Assembly: GCF_963662255.1 (NCBI RefSeq)
Contig: NC_085055.1
Span: forward strand, 3,031,102-3,095,101
Length of the DNA: 64,000 bases
Origin: Cinclus cinclus
Lineage: Eukaryota; Chordata; Aves; Passeriformes; Cinclidae
Direction: 5' to 3'
Shown here: piece after piece, positions 36,641 through 49,289 of the stretch
How the letters are laid out: every line of letters starts with the position of its first letter
Position numbering within the stretch: the stretch's first letter is position 1
Position numbers and translations under genes: made by a program
The notes under the pieces: generated by a model
Databases searched by the model: none
Told to the model about the DNA's origin: nothing
Seen by the model: only the letters and a program-made list of their open reading frames with translations

Positions 36641-37239
36641 GCACTGGAGTGATGGTCTGGGAAGCTCAGGTGAACACCCAAAACATCCAAAACCAGAATT
36701 AAGTGGCACTAAACTCCTTCTGCATGGTCCAGGCCATGAGCAGCCACCTTGGGGAGGTGAAAATGGCCAAAAAATAATTTTTCATGCAGAAACAATTAAT
36801 TTAAAAAAAAAACACATTTAATTCTTTTGCCATTATTGTAAGTTATTTCCAGATGGCATGTGGCTGATTTTTAATTTATTTTTTTTTAAGAGCAACTGCC
36901 AAGTTTGTGGGGAATTATTTTGCAGAAGCCTGAACTGCATTTAAAGGTCTTTTCTTTTTTTATAAGACATTGCTAATCTCACATTTCCCCCCCCTCTAAT
37001 CACACAAACAGTTTGGGCTAAAAAAAGCACTCCCTGGTAGGCAGGAGAGGGAGGGAGTGGGTACCCACAGCTGTGCCTGCTGCTGCCAGGGAGTTTGTTT
37101 TCCACTCTTGTATTGATGGAGATGCTCTGACAATTGTGGCGCCACATTCTCACAAATGCCATGTTTTGCAAACTGCCAAATTAAGGGGGGAAGATCTTGG
37201 GTTTTTAGCTCAATGTTTTAAGTATTTCCCTTTATTTTT
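36641..37239. other. Unique noncoding DNA
   Basis: AT-rich to neutral DNA with A and T runs. Nothing recognised. Confidence 0.6.
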
Positions 37240-37758
37240 CTACTGAGGGAGCATATGGTGGAAGGCAACGCATTTCAGACGGTCTGGCTGATGCCAGGGA
37301 AGGATCACTGTGTGAACAGGAGAATTTCTCCGCTTGGAATTGTTGGTCAATAGGGAGAAACTTCCACTGAACAGTGGAAATATCTGCAGTGCCTCATTGC
37401 CAGAACTGCATTCCCTTGAGCCATGGTCCTCGTGCTGGCTCTTGGAGCAACGGAGTTTTATTTTCCAAGTTTCAGACTGGGTTTGCAACTCCTCGTAGCT
37501 AAACTGCACCTTGACCTCGGGGAATACAGGAACAAGATGGACCTGGAATGGAACGTTGCTCTTTCCGAATGAAACAGCAGCAGGAGGACAATGACAGGGT
37601 CTCAGGGTCTGTCCCTGACTTGAGCATTTGGATCCCACGAGGAATCTGTGGTGTAGGGAGCGCTCAGTCATTCCAAGGGTTGAAGGATGACTGGAGAACT
37701 CTTCCTTGTGCCAGAGACATCTCTGCATCCCTCCCCTGTCCCTAAGCTGGATCTTCAC
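37240..37758 (-). other. 172-codon minus-strand open frame, unrecognised
   Basis: An open frame starting MKIQLRDRGGMQRC on the minus strand in a GC-richer islet (37040-38160). Composition is mixed, with many Ser, His and Gln and several Cys. I recognise no family, and there is no clear promoter, splice context or polyadenylation signal. It could be a relic of a retroviral LTR, an unannotated exon or chance. The plus strand is also open over 60-90 codons in places. Confidence 0.12.
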
Positions 37759-38809
37759 CTCTGGCTGGTGCTTTCCACGAGGGCAGGACTGTCCTTCGGC
37801 CTGGGCTGGAGCTCCTTTCCCTGCAGGATGCCCTGCTCTGACCAGGGGAATCCCACCATCTATATTAATTTATTTCTCTGCCTGCATTCCGTGAGCGGTG
37901 CGTTAAACCCAGGAGCTCCGTCCCTTCACACAGTTCTGCTCCCGTTGTGAGTTGAGAATGGGGCTTCCATCAATTATTCACTGCTTTGAAGACGTGAGAA
38001 CTTATCTCAGGGCAAAAACTGGTGTTTCTTCTCACTGCTCTGAAGCAGGAGTTGGGAAACTTGTGCACCGCAGCCGGGAGCAGCCCGGAGCTTCCCTCAC
38101 TTCCAAGGAAAGGAAAAATCCACCTCCAGCAAACTCTCCTTGCCTGTGGGAATGAGGAGCTCCAGTCCAGCAGCATCCCAGGCTTATAAATAGCGATGTT
38201 GGAAAGAGACTGACGTTTTGCAAGTAGAACTGTCAGAATTATTCTGTATTAACTTTACCTTTCTTTATTCTTATCCATATTTAATCATTCTCCTTAGAGG
38301 GTTCCTACCTTCGAAATTAAGGAGAAGAAATGCAGATATAGAAACGAACTGATTTTTTCTTTTTTAAATGAAAACTTTGCATTTCCATCTCTTTGGCTTT
38401 CACTCCCAATATCAGCTTGGTTGCAGTTGCTCAAAGACATTTAAAAGGTTTTCATATGATGTTGCTTTCAAATTAAATATTTCTTTATGGAATGAGGTAG
38501 ATTATTTAAATTTGGCATAGAAAACAATGCATTTATTAACATGCCATGGGTTACATTTTCCAGAATCTCTCAACCCTCCCACTAAATTTTTTCCTAATAT
38601 CACCACTGATAAACCTTTCACTATGTCAAAGGAATTAGGCTAAATTTAAGTTTTTCTGATAATCCTAAATAATGCTGAGATCCGACTGTTTATCTTTGAA
38701 AGTATTTACCATGAAATAAGAAGAGTAAGGCTCAGAAAATATGAACTATGTTTCTTAATTTAAAATAAATTTGTTTTTTTCCCTTTATTTCTCTGTTTCT
38801 CCATCCTAG
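37759..38809. other. Unique noncoding DNA
   Basis: A GC-richer first third followed by AT-rich DNA. No gene recognised. Confidence 0.6.
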
Positions 38810-38879
38810 GGAAAACAAACCTGAAAACAACAATGGAAATCCTGGAAATGGTCCTTATAAGCACAACTTATCCTATTGA
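38810..38879 (+). other. Candidate terminal exon (unassigned)
   Basis: An excellent acceptor (CCCTTTATTTCTCTGTTTCT then CCATCCTAG) precedes a short frame, open after one base, reading ENKPENNNGN then PGNGPYKHNLSY and a TGA stop at 38877-38879. AATAAA follows at 38972-38977 with T/G-rich sequence behind it. The peptide is Asn-rich and not recognised. Another frame stays open longer (into the A-rich tract) and is equally compatible with the acceptor. This may be a 3' exon of a noncoding transcript or chance. Confidence 0.2.
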
Positions 38880-39811
38880 GATTTCTGCATGCATCTTTTA
38901 CAGAAAATCATTGAAACCTAACACCAGCTACAAAAAAAAAAACAAAAAAAAAAAAGTCTAAGGAGATTATGAATAAAAGCTCTTGCTGGCTTTGTTTTTA
39001 ATGAGATACCGAAAGCATTTTTATTCTTGCCCGTATTTTTACTCACATTTAATGTAACCCAAGTTATTTTCAAACTGACTCTGTTAAACAGGACAAAACC
39101 TTCATATCTCCTGCCAGTTTAGGAATATGCAGGTGCTTGCATCTTTCAGAGCCTTTGTGAATATTGTGCAACTTTCAAGTCTAACCTACTTTTCCTTCTT
39201 ATTTTTTTTTTTCCTAGAAATGTTCTATAGTCCCTTATGAATGTTGCAAAAGATTCACAAATTCTGAGTGCTGCATAAAGTGGCAAAAATTAACATCTCC
39301 AAGAGTGTCATTGAGATGGGCAGACATCTTCCCCCAGCCCCAGTAGGCTCGACTTTGATGAGACTGGATTAAAAAGGAATTTTTAAACCTCTCCAAACCT
39401 ATAGGAAAAACATAATGCCAGTGATGAATTTGCTGCAAAGTTACCTGTTCTCCTGTGGATCAAACCATGTCAGAATAGACTGAAAAACATTACTTTATAC
39501 CCCATTAATTTTATTGTGCTCTGCATCCCTGAATTTTTGTGTTTCCCAAATGGCTGAGGGGAGGAATTCTTTGGTTAAGACTGAGGTTTGGGTTTTTAGC
39601 TTTCTCCTGTCTCCAGCCAGGTAAATAAGGCCATAAATAAAACATTCAGTGCCTCAATGGGTGGAGGTCCAGGGTGGGTTTGGAACACACAGAATTTACT
39701 GCCTGCCCTGGGAGGGGACATCTGCTTCTGATGTGCTGAGAGCCAGGGCTCTGCTCCGTTCCCACCTTCTAACACAGCTGAACCTCAGAAAAACCACTTG
39801 TAAAACAGAAG
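38880..39811. other. Unique noncoding DNA
   Basis: Contains an A-rich tract (38931-38955) and AATAAA at 38972. No repeat family recognised before the CR1 fragment that follows. Confidence 0.55.
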
Positions 39812-39966
39812 AGAAGCTGTGGCTGCCCCATCCCTGGAAGTGTCCCAGGCCATGCTGGACTTGGGGCAGCCTGGGACGGTGGAAGGTGTCCCTGCCCACA
39901 GCAGGGGGTGGAATGGGATGAGCTTTGAGGTCCGTTCCAACCCAAACCATCCCCTGGCTCCATGAG
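39812..39966 (+). mobile_element. CR1 LINE 3'-end fragment
   Basis: Plus-strand tail: AGAAGCTGTGGCTGCCCCAT, GTGTCCCAGGCCATGCTGGA, GGGGCAGCCTGGGACGGTGG, AAGGTGTCCCTGCCCACAGC and GAGGTCCGTTCCAACCCAAA, followed by CCATCCCCTGGCTCCATGA. A 5'-truncated copy of about 155 bases with an altered terminal octamer. Confidence 0.9.
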
Positions 39967-41530
39967 TTGAAAAACACCCATTATTACCTTCCAGCTCTTG
40001 GAGGAGAGCACGACCAGATTCTGTCTGTGTCACAGCATTTGGTGGGGTGGGACAGGAGAGCCCCAGAAGAGGAAAGCAGTACCACTCTATCCTGCAGAGC
40101 TTTGATTTTGGCATCTCAGAATTGCACCTGGCCAGTCAGAAGAATAAAAGCAATCCTTTGAGTAAAAATAATAAATCTCCCAGCTAAATCCCATCATAAA
40201 ACCTATTTTGATTATAAAAACACAAAGAAACTGCGCAGAGACCCAGTGACAAATTGGGGGGGGTGAAACATTCACAGTTTCAGAATACCTGACATTTAAT
40301 TACCAGAGGCTCACAGAAGATGTACAGCAAACTGCACGGCCTTGGCTGCACTACACGAAACTATTATATTATCGAAGATTTATTTCCTAAAAGTGCATCA
40401 ATTCCAGCTAAAAGAAGCCTGAAGTTGCCCATGGTACGCTCCATGTCTGACAGGTGACTTAATGGTGTTACTACAGAAAATAACAGGCTTTTGGGGCTCC
40501 AACAAATCCAGCATTTCCTGCTCCAGAGCACTCAGAACATGACAAGTCATTAACTCCAGCCCCTGTTCCTTTACTGAGTATTCCCCCTCCAAAGACAAGC
40601 ATTTCTTTTCAAAGGGAACCAGCATTTAGAGCCTGAATCCAAGCTAAAATTTACCAGTCTTCCCCCAGAAATGCAAAGTGCCCCCATTTGTACAAAGAGA
40701 GCCATAAAGTAAAAATTTAGGAATTAAATACCCAGCTTTTTCCTTCAAAAAGAAAAAAAAACCTGCTTTTTTCTCTTTACAGGATAGAAGGTCAAAGAAG
40801 TAAAAAAATTGTTTTCCTGGATGAAAATGCAAGGATGTGGGAGCTGTGATTTCCTGCTTTAGACGAAGCACTGGGACTTTAACCATGGCACTTTTATAAC
40901 TTTTATTGAGAATTTAAATCCAAGTAACAGTCCTTGGACACCAGAAATTTGCCAAAGACTTGAAAGAAATGGATGTTTCTTGTTCTGGCTATAATACTCA
41001 ATTGGTAAAGTAATTATTTCCCCTCATTTCTATTAAAAAAAACCCCCAAATTATAAACTTTTATTTCTGTTTTCTACCTTAAGAACACTTCTTTTACTAA
41101 CTCACCCAGACACCAGATTGTGCTATAAAGTGTTGATACACACAAGAAAAAAACCAAAAAACCCAACAAAACCAAACCAAAAAAAAAACAATAATAAAAC
41201 TCCAGGTTATGACACACAGAGTCTTTGCTAAAATACCAGCAGACTCCTTTTTTTGGGCCACTGCTCCAGGATATATATTTTTACTCAACATCTTTGATTA
41301 TGCTGCCACCAGCAGCTTTTAAGACATAAAAAGGCAAATGACAGGTGCTGTCAGTGACTCGAACAAAAGCTGTGGAAATTCACTGAGCGTGTAATACGGT
41401 GGATTTTAGCAAAGCTAAAAACCCACGGTAGCTTTGACTAACTTGATCTTTCAGAAAGCTGTTTGAGGGAGAGAGGCACAAAATAATGAATTGGATGGAG
41501 CGTTACATAACAAAGAACTCCTCGGGGTCT
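39967..41530. other. Unique noncoding DNA
   Basis: AT-rich, with an A/C-rich tract at 41141-41197 and a small hairpin TTTTAGC-AAA-GCTAAAA at 41404-41420. No gene recognised. Confidence 0.55.
41141..41197 (+). repeat. A/C-rich low-complexity tract
   Basis: Runs of AAAAAAC, CCAAAA and ACAAAACC with only isolated G and T. Same compositional class as the tracts at 25274 and 33585. Confidence 0.8.
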
Positions 41531-41572
41531 TGTCTGCTGCCTTATCTCATAAATTGTAATGATTTTCATGTT
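41531..41572 (+). repeat. Direct repeat, copy 1
   Basis: Begins TGTCTGCTGCCTTATCTCAT and is matched by copy 2 at 42238-42279. The first 22 bases are identical. Over the first 36 aligned bases there are three differences, all A in this copy and G in the other. The two copies lie in the same orientation, 707 bases apart. Confidence 0.85.
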
Positions 41573-42237
41573 AGATCAAAGAAGAGCATAAAACAAAATT
41601 GAGATGAAAACAACTATTCATTGCCCTCGAGTGTATAGCTTTTGTTTTAAGACACTCCTAAGTGGAAGGTATTTCTTCCTCTACACAAATCACTGCTCTG
41701 TAATCCTCCCTGTGACAGCAGGAGCAGCTCCACTGGTGGAGCACACACCTCTCCAAGCAGCTTTATCTGACTTTCCTCCCACTTATGGGCAGCCAGGTGG
41801 AGCCTTTATTCCCTTTTGGGTTTATTTAATTTAATTTAATTTTATTTTGTTTTATTTTATTTATTTATTTAAAATTTAAAAGGGAGAATACAGGAAGAAA
41901 TACAGCCGGGGTTTTGAAAATCAAAACATGCATCCTGTAGAGTTTGCCCAAAAAGAAGAGAATGGGCAGGAACAGAGTTCACGTAGGCAGTAAGAGAAAT
42001 GTTTGCTGCCGTGGGAATTCACCAGCAGAACCTTGGCCTGTGGAGAACACCACAGAAAAACTGCACATGGGAAGGTTTTCCCCCTCTCAGGGTTAGGGAA
42101 ATAAAAGAAAATTATGGGAAGTAGATCAGTGATGGTGCAGCCTGGTTTATGGAGCAGCACCACCCCTGGCTCACCGGTTCTGGAATGTTCTGGCTCCCTT
42201 TAATCTCGGGAAGCAGCAATTTCAAAAGACTGGATAT
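41573..42237. other. Noncoding DNA between the direct repeats
   Basis: Holds a TTTAA/TTTTA low-complexity stretch at 41818-41880 and otherwise unique sequence. I see no internal coding region, primer binding site or polypurine tract that would make the flanking repeats LTRs. Confidence 0.55.
41818..41880 (+). repeat. T/A-rich pentamer and tetramer repeat
   Basis: TTTAA, TTTTA and TTTA units in tandem, only interrupted by single G residues. Simple sequence. Confidence 0.85.
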
Positions 42238-42279
42238 TGTCTGCTGCCTTATCTCATAAGTTGTGATGGTTTTCTGTTC
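42238..42279 (+). repeat. Direct repeat, copy 2
   Basis: Second copy of the unit at 41531. Its downstream part (42269-42297, GTTTTCTGTTCATATGACAT then TAAAAAA) also resembles 43439-43471 (GTTTTCTTCAGTTCACATGA then GATTAAAAAA), allowing a 3-base gap and two substitutions. Confidence 0.8.
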
Positions 42280-45200
42280 ATATGACATTAAAAAAATAAA
42301 ATATTTCTCGCATGTAGAAGAACTGCTACGTCATTACCACAATGCCAATTCCTAAGGAAACATTTTCAGCAGAGAATAACCCTACCAAAATTCAAATACT
42401 GGTGAATTTTACAGGCCAGAAAGGGCAGGGTTTTTATCAGGTTGCATTAAGCAGGAATGAAGAGAGATCTTATCCCTGTTCTGTGAACTCCAAGCATGGT
42501 ACAAAACAACACTGAAATCAGATCCAGTTAAAAGGAATTTTTAAAAGCTCCATTCTAGGATGTTCTTTTTCACCGACACCATAATTGTGTATTTACAACA
42601 ATGTAACTATTAAATTTTGTTTATAATTAAATTTACTGCACAGGGATACAGTGATATGGAGAAGTGATTGTAAGGAATTATCTACTAAAAAGCAATCAGA
42701 AATTAATTTTCAAACTCAAAAGCAAGTAAAGTTTTTTCACTTCTTCATGAATTATGAATTAATTAATTCACCCAAAAATTCTTAATGGAGAAATATTTTA
42801 TTATAGTACAGGGATAAAACCCCCATGAAACCTAAAATGAAAATGCTTATTATCAGAAATGGAAAAATAATCATTTTTCAAAGTTAGTTTCTTCTTCAGT
42901 TCATTAAATATTCAGGAGCAGGTCTCAAGTCCTTTAAATCTGTCATTTGCACAGATGCAATATTTATTCTTTCCTAAGTGTTTTGCTTATTGATGACCCC
43001 ACTGATCTTCACTCTTGGTCTGCCTGGGCTCCTCCAGCTGCGGATAATCCCATTTCATTCCTGTCATTTCCCTCCCTTGACCAGATTCATTTTATTCTCT
43101 AAACCCAAAGTTCTCGGTGTTGTCTCCAGGGCTTTGCAGCCCTTGGAGAAGGTTGGAGGATAAGCGGGTTGGGAAATGACAAAAAAAAAAAACACTGAAG
43201 CTTTTTCTGTCTGGCTCACCGAGACCTCAGAGCCAGCGCTCCCACCAGGCTGATACAGAATTTATTGACTGCTTACAGAATTTGGGTTTCATTTCCTTTT
43301 TCCCATGGTCATACGTGTGCGTGAGCTGAGATAGGAAGAAGTGAAGCGAGTATTTTCTCCTTGTGCTCATTCCATGGCCAGGGTTCTCAGGATCTGCTCC
43401 TTTGCTGGGGTGAATTATGCACTGACAGTTACTAACACGTTTTCTTCAGTTCACATGAGATTAAAAAATACTTCATGAATAAATCTGATTTTTTTCCTAA
43501 TAGTCACCACATCTCACAATATTCACCTGCTACTATTCAAAACTACTACCAATTACTATAAATAATATCAGAAAATTGCTGTTTCAAGAACTTAAAGACA
43601 ATTTCATCAAGAATAAAATATTTTAGTCAACGTGTTCAGCTATGGCTCTGTCTGATAAAAACCGAGGAAAACCACACTCAAGCTTTCCTCACTTTTAAGA
43701 TCTATCTAAGGAAGGAAAGAAAAGAGTATATTGTGCCACAGAGGAGGTAAAGAAAATAAAGGGCACTTTCCCCAATATAGGCCCAGAATTGGAGTTAAAA
43801 TTTCTTTGAGAATATTTAATTAAAAACAGACATCACAACAAGAAGTCTTTAAAGCCAGACTGCTTCCCATCAACCCTGGTACTTTTGAGCTTTGATGAAT
43901 TATTAGACATCAGCTAAATAATCCATAGAATGAAAAGAGAGAAAAAGAATTCCTTTTATTAAGGATATAAATAACTTAGACCAGCATGAATTCTCAGTAA
44001 ATCTAAAGAAGGAAAGTCATGTTCAGAGTTGAAGGCTGTGCCTTGATTGTACAGCACATTTGTCATCGTGTGCATGAGAGATCCTGGAGAGCCCTTCAAG
44101 CACCAGAGATGGAATTGTTTGGAGAGCATTTTTCCAAAGGTAAGGAAAGAATTGATGAAATTGCTGAAGACTGTTTGGATTGTTAGAGGCTGTTTGTGAT
44201 TGCAATTAATGATTGTAATTGATTGTTGAAGATTGATTCTTTAGCATCGATGAAAAGTCTGCCTGGGACTGTTTTGTTTGTTTTCCCTCCCCTCCTCAAT
44301 CTTTAGCAAGCGAAATATTTCAATACTCACCCTTTCCAGCTACAGCCCTGACCCCATAGGACACAGAGCACAACTCAGCCCAGTCTGGAGATCAAAGACA
44401 ATTTGGAAGTCAGAGTCATATTCATTCCTATTTGTGGAAACATTCATCAAATCTGAAATTGCCTTTTTTTTCATCCCACCCTGAATTCTTTGCCATCAAT
44501 ATGTCAGATCTTCAATAATGTTACCCAAGTGAGTTCCCAGTACAACAAAATCAGGCAGTATCATCCATTCCCATAAATTTTTCTGAGGTATCTGGGTGTT
44601 GATTCATGTGCCCAAACAGCAGAGAAAATAAGGGTAAAAAATGAGAGGTGAAAGAGAAATTCCAAAATATACCAGTATTAAAATAAAATACAAAAATTAC
44701 TGCACCGAACCAATAAAATTAACAATTACAAAAAGGCATAAACCATATTTTAACTTTGCAAGAAAACGTTGATGATTATGAAGTGATTGCTTTGTGTCAG
44801 ACCTTTTACAGGTGGCTTTCCTCCCCTTCCTCCCTCACAGTGGTGATGATTTCCAAGTGCATTTTGGAAAGCGAGCGGGATGTTAGGCTCTCAGAGCAGC
44901 CTGAAATGAGGATCTCTGATCCAATAATCTGGAGATTTAGTCTCATCATGAAAGCTTCCTAATTGTACTCTCCTCAGATAGACCCGAATTAATTCTTGCC
45001 ATTCATCCCCTGAAATGTATCTGGGCTGATACACTGATAATAATTTTCTTATCTCAGAGACAGACAGTTAAGGGAAGAGCCTGGGAAAATAAAGGGAAAT
45101 GTTGAAGGTGATTATCATAATGAGAATGTTAATTAGCTCCATTTCAGACACCAATTGTTGGCACATGAATCAGCAAGCAACTCTCCAAGTGTTTTCATAA

Positions 45201-47700
45201 GATTTTTCTATTTCTAATCTTTTCCTGTTTCTAATCTTTTTCCATTTCTTCTATTTCTCTCGCTGTCATTATAGGCATGAGGATCCTTGCTGATAAGGAA
45301 AATAAAACTTGATTTCAGCATTTGAAGAAAGTGTATAGTTGAGAAAGACATGCATAATCTGCTTCTCTACTCCCTCAAATGGTTTCTATACATGACCAGG
45401 AGTACTTGGCAATTAATGCAGTCGAGGGCAGGCAAAAATGTGAATTATTTCTTCTGTTCAATGGCCAGGGGATGTGGTACATGCTTGAGCAAGGGTTGTG
45501 CATGGTCTCAGCACCTGAAATTCAGATTTCAACCTCATCTGTGGGCTTTTATACAAAGAAAAAAAGCAGAGGAAGAAACTTTCCTCGTTTATCCAGGTTT
45601 TTCCATATCTTCTTTTCCTTGAGCTCTGCCTTCTCTGGACGCCTCCAAAACCTCTTTTTTTATAGTTTTACTTTTTTTTAACAAGTAAGTCAGCCCCACA
45701 CCAGGATGCAGCTGAGGCTGATGCACAGAGAGAAAACTCTTTTTTCCACTGCTCTCATGTCTGAGGTAAACAAGGACTTTGGAGGAATATTGACATTTTT
45801 TTCCAAACCACTTTGCAGTGTGGATTTGGTTTCTCTGACCCCCACTCATGGCAATGCTCTCTCAGATTCCTACCACCCGTTCTAAGCCTGCTGTAAATTG
45901 TTCATATCAGAGGAGGATAATTTTGTTTTCTTTCACTGCGTCTGATCTCCCTGTTTTACATTAATTCCCTCTCACATTAATTCCCTGTTTCAGGGGCAGG
46001 AGTTCTCTATTTTAATATCAGGTTAGAAATTCAACAAGCTGACATTTACTCCCACTGCCTAGACAAGTCATGAAATTCCCAAGTTGAAATTCCAGTCTCC
46101 CGGGACACCTCCCAGCACAGCAGGCTCCAGTGCCCAATGTAGGCTGTTTTCAGGAGAAAACTTAGTCCTCGACTAATTTGGGTTAGATATTCCAGCAAAT
46201 TTCCATGGGATGCATCAAGCACTTGTTAAACTCTGATTAGTTACACCCACTTGTAACTCTGCCCACTCAAAGCTCAGACAAATAAACCAACTCAATTTAT
46301 CTTTAAAAAAAATCCTCAGATGGTCAAGCTGGTCATTATGAACTTATTTATCACTTTTTGGTTTTCAACTCCCTGAAAATTAGTGGAAAGTGAAACAGAA
46401 GGAGCAGCTTGGCCGTGCCCACAGCAAATAAGGAGACAGAGAAAGAAAATAGAATTCTGAGGGAAGGTTTGTAAGAAACATGGAAAGATGCAAAACATGG
46501 GTTCCGAAGAAATAGGTGGAGCTGTGGCTTCATTCTCCAGGGGCTTTTCAGAGCCACAGGAATAATCCACCTTTTCCCTCACATTCCTGTCTCCAAGAAC
46601 AAAACTTTTTCTCCATTAACCTCCTGTTGGAAACCCCAGAGCAGCAGATGCTCTGTCCCTCCACCTCTCCTCAGCAACAGTTTGTTTTGGTTTTTTTTTT
46701 TCCCCCCTCTGGCTTCCCTTCTGCTCAATCAGCTCCACAGGATGTCATGACCTGTATCCCGTTTCCCACTTTTGAAGCCCCCCCTGGGCCAGGCACACCT
46801 GATCCCACAGCTGATCCCAGAGAGGATGGACCAAGTGCCAGGGCATCAATTCCTCAGCTTTCCTGGCCTCTCGAGGCAAAACATGTTCCTTTCTGTGTTT
46901 TTAAATAGAGGTAACTTTTGAATTTTTCTGAAAGTTTTTTAAAAATTATCTATAAGTACACATGCAATTATTAGTTTATTAATAAAATATATTTCTGTAA
47001 TACTTGGGAGTAGGTTAAGAATGTATATAAAGCTAAAATTAACAGCCTGGGTTTTTCCTGGGCTTCCCCATCACTCTCTTCCCAGCAGCAGCATTTCCAT
47101 AGGAAAACAACTGCAATTAAAATATGATGTGAATCAAAAGTAAAAATCTATGATTCTTAATACCATAATTCTCCTATTTATTCAATTTGTGAACAACAGC
47201 AGCCCCTGCAAACTGCATGGCTGAGAATATGTAAACACAGACAAAAATTAGGGAAGAGGTCTATAAATCCATGGTGACAGGTGTTTTATTCCCATAAATC
47301 AGTGTAAGGAACACATCCACCTACAGATATAAATTTTAGGTGCTGAAGGACGTTAGAGCTTCACTGATCTATTAAATAAAGGTACAAAGTGCTCCATTTC
47401 TCTGGGAATGTTTATCTGCTGTACTTAGGTGTGGGGTGTGTTCCCACAGGGCTTGGCCCATGCATTCAGACAACCCAAATCTGTGTAACCATCTGGTATT
47501 AGCCAGAGCTAATTAGTATTTTGGGTTGTTGTGCTAATGGAGTCAGGGAGGATTTGCTCAGTTCAGCGTTGGCACAGCCCAAAATACAATTTTTATCTTC
47601 CCTCAAGAGCAAGTCAAAACACCTGAGTTCTACCCTTTTGAAGACGAAACTTTAAAAAACAAGTTTGAATTATCATTTTGTTTGTTTTTGTGTTTTGGCT

Positions 47701-47731
<31 letters not shown>

Positions 47732-49005
47732 TATTTGCATACTTTTTAAAATCACCACAAGTTGTCTGTATTAGTTGTTATTTCCTCCTCACTCCTGAGC
47801 CCTTTGCACTGGAATTTGTAGTGACAGAGGGTTAATATTTAGTCCCCACTGTTCGTAAGCAGGGACGGCACTGCCCAAAGTGCCAGAAATCCAGGGAGTG
47901 CTCCCTGTGACTGAGGGACACGGGGTCTTCAGAAGAATTATTTCTGAGAGCAGTCACAAGCTGTTTCTCTAACAAGCAGCACACAGACAGCTTTTCCTCC
48001 TGCTCTTCCACAATCCCTCCTGTCAGCTGGAATTACAAGTCCCACAAACCACCCTATTTAATCAGCCTATTTATAACTGCACGAGAATGGCTCAGGGCTC
48101 AGGCCTAGAACATAAATTCACTGTTTTGCTTTGTTTCTCCTGTTTTTGATTAAGGAAATGGTGTCTCTTCAATGGATTTGATGTCACCTGTCAGATGTTT
48201 TTAGCAATTTATGCAGTGTTCAGACATTACTCATGGTAGCCATGATGAGCATTATATTTATCATCATTCATCATAAGTTTTCCCAATTAAGACAGCAAAA
48301 GCTCTTCCATTTTTATCTTCTTTGGAGTTCTTTCTTTCCACATCTGATCTTTACCCTTCGTTTTTTCCATATTTGTTCAAGGCCTTATTTTTTACTGTGT
48401 CAGGGAATCCATAACTCCTCATGGACTGGGTCCCTTCAGGCTACCTGTTGCCATGGAATTAAGCTGCTACCCAACAGACGGTGCTGTGCCCAACAGAAAA
48501 ACATGAGAAGACTCCAGATTTCTAGAGTAAAGTGGCATTTTTCTTAAAAAGAAACAATAAAAGATGTAAATGCTGCTCAATCAAACTGATCCTGCACCAT
48601 TTCGAGCTGCCTTTCATCATCCTCTTCCCTCTCTTCCTTTTGTTCATGTGGCCATTATTAAGATTAATATGTACAGAGATGATTAAATTTCTCAGGGGAA
48701 AATAAATTCTCACCATTATTAAATCTATTTGAACATTAATTCAATGCCATCTGAAAAATTTTGGTATCTCTGTGAGGGAAAAGGTGCCAGGAAATATAAT
48801 TCACATGTTGGGGACAGAAGAAACCAAGGTTTTCTTTGTGATTCGTTGCCTTTGCAGCACCATGTGACATCATTAAGAGGCACAATCTGATCTCCATAGC
48901 CATTCCAAATAAAGCTTGGTTTAATGTTTTTTTTTTGTTCTGTTTTGTTTTGTTTTTCACTTTGTGTTCCAAAGAAGAATGTTCAGTGTAGATGGTTCTG
49001 CAACA
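42280..49005. other. Unique noncoding DNA
   Basis: AT-rich DNA. A TTTA microsatellite lies at 47701-47731 and a ten-base-phased GATTG run at 44178-44235. A small 55-codon frame at 44019-44186 is interrupted by a good donor (CCAAAG then GTAAGG), but its acceptor is weak. No repeat family or gene is recognised. Confidence 0.55.
47701..47731 (+). repeat. (TTTA)n microsatellite
   Basis: About eight perfect tetramer copies. Simple sequence, likely polymorphic. Confidence 0.95.
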
Positions 49006-49122
49006 AAGGTCCAGGTTGGAGAGGACTTGGAGCAACCTGGGACAGTGGAAGGTGTCCCTGCCCCTGGCACTGGGTGACCCTCAATGTCCTTTCAACCCAA
49101 ACCCTCCCAACATTCTTTGATG
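49006..49122 (+). mobile_element. CR1 LINE terminal fragment
   Basis: Plus-strand tail: AAGGTCCAGGTTGGAGAGGA, CTTGGAGCAACCTGGGACAG, TGGAAGGTGTCCCTGCCCCT and AATGTCCTTTCAACCCAAAC, ending near CATTCTTTGATG, a mutated CR1 end. About 115 bases, 5'-truncated. Confidence 0.9.
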
Positions 49123-49289
49123 TTTCTGTGGCCATTTTGCAGAGGATATTCTCTTTCTCTCAGTCCTGTCCCACGTGTAAGCCCAAGCTCTGCTCCCCTC
49201 AAACCCTCAAACTGCTGCAGCCTCCCACCACAAGAAGACACAACCATGCTGATGTATTTCCAGAATTAAATAATGCTGGAGATCCCAAC
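49123..49289. other. Noncoding DNA
   Basis: Short unique stretch between a CR1 tail and the next enhancer-like region. Nothing recognised. Confidence 0.5.

Noticed and set aside
41531..42279. Interpretation of the direct repeats as LTRs of a small retroelement
   Set aside because: The repeats are only about 40 bases. They lack TG/CA ends, and no primer binding site, polypurine tract or coding region lies between them.
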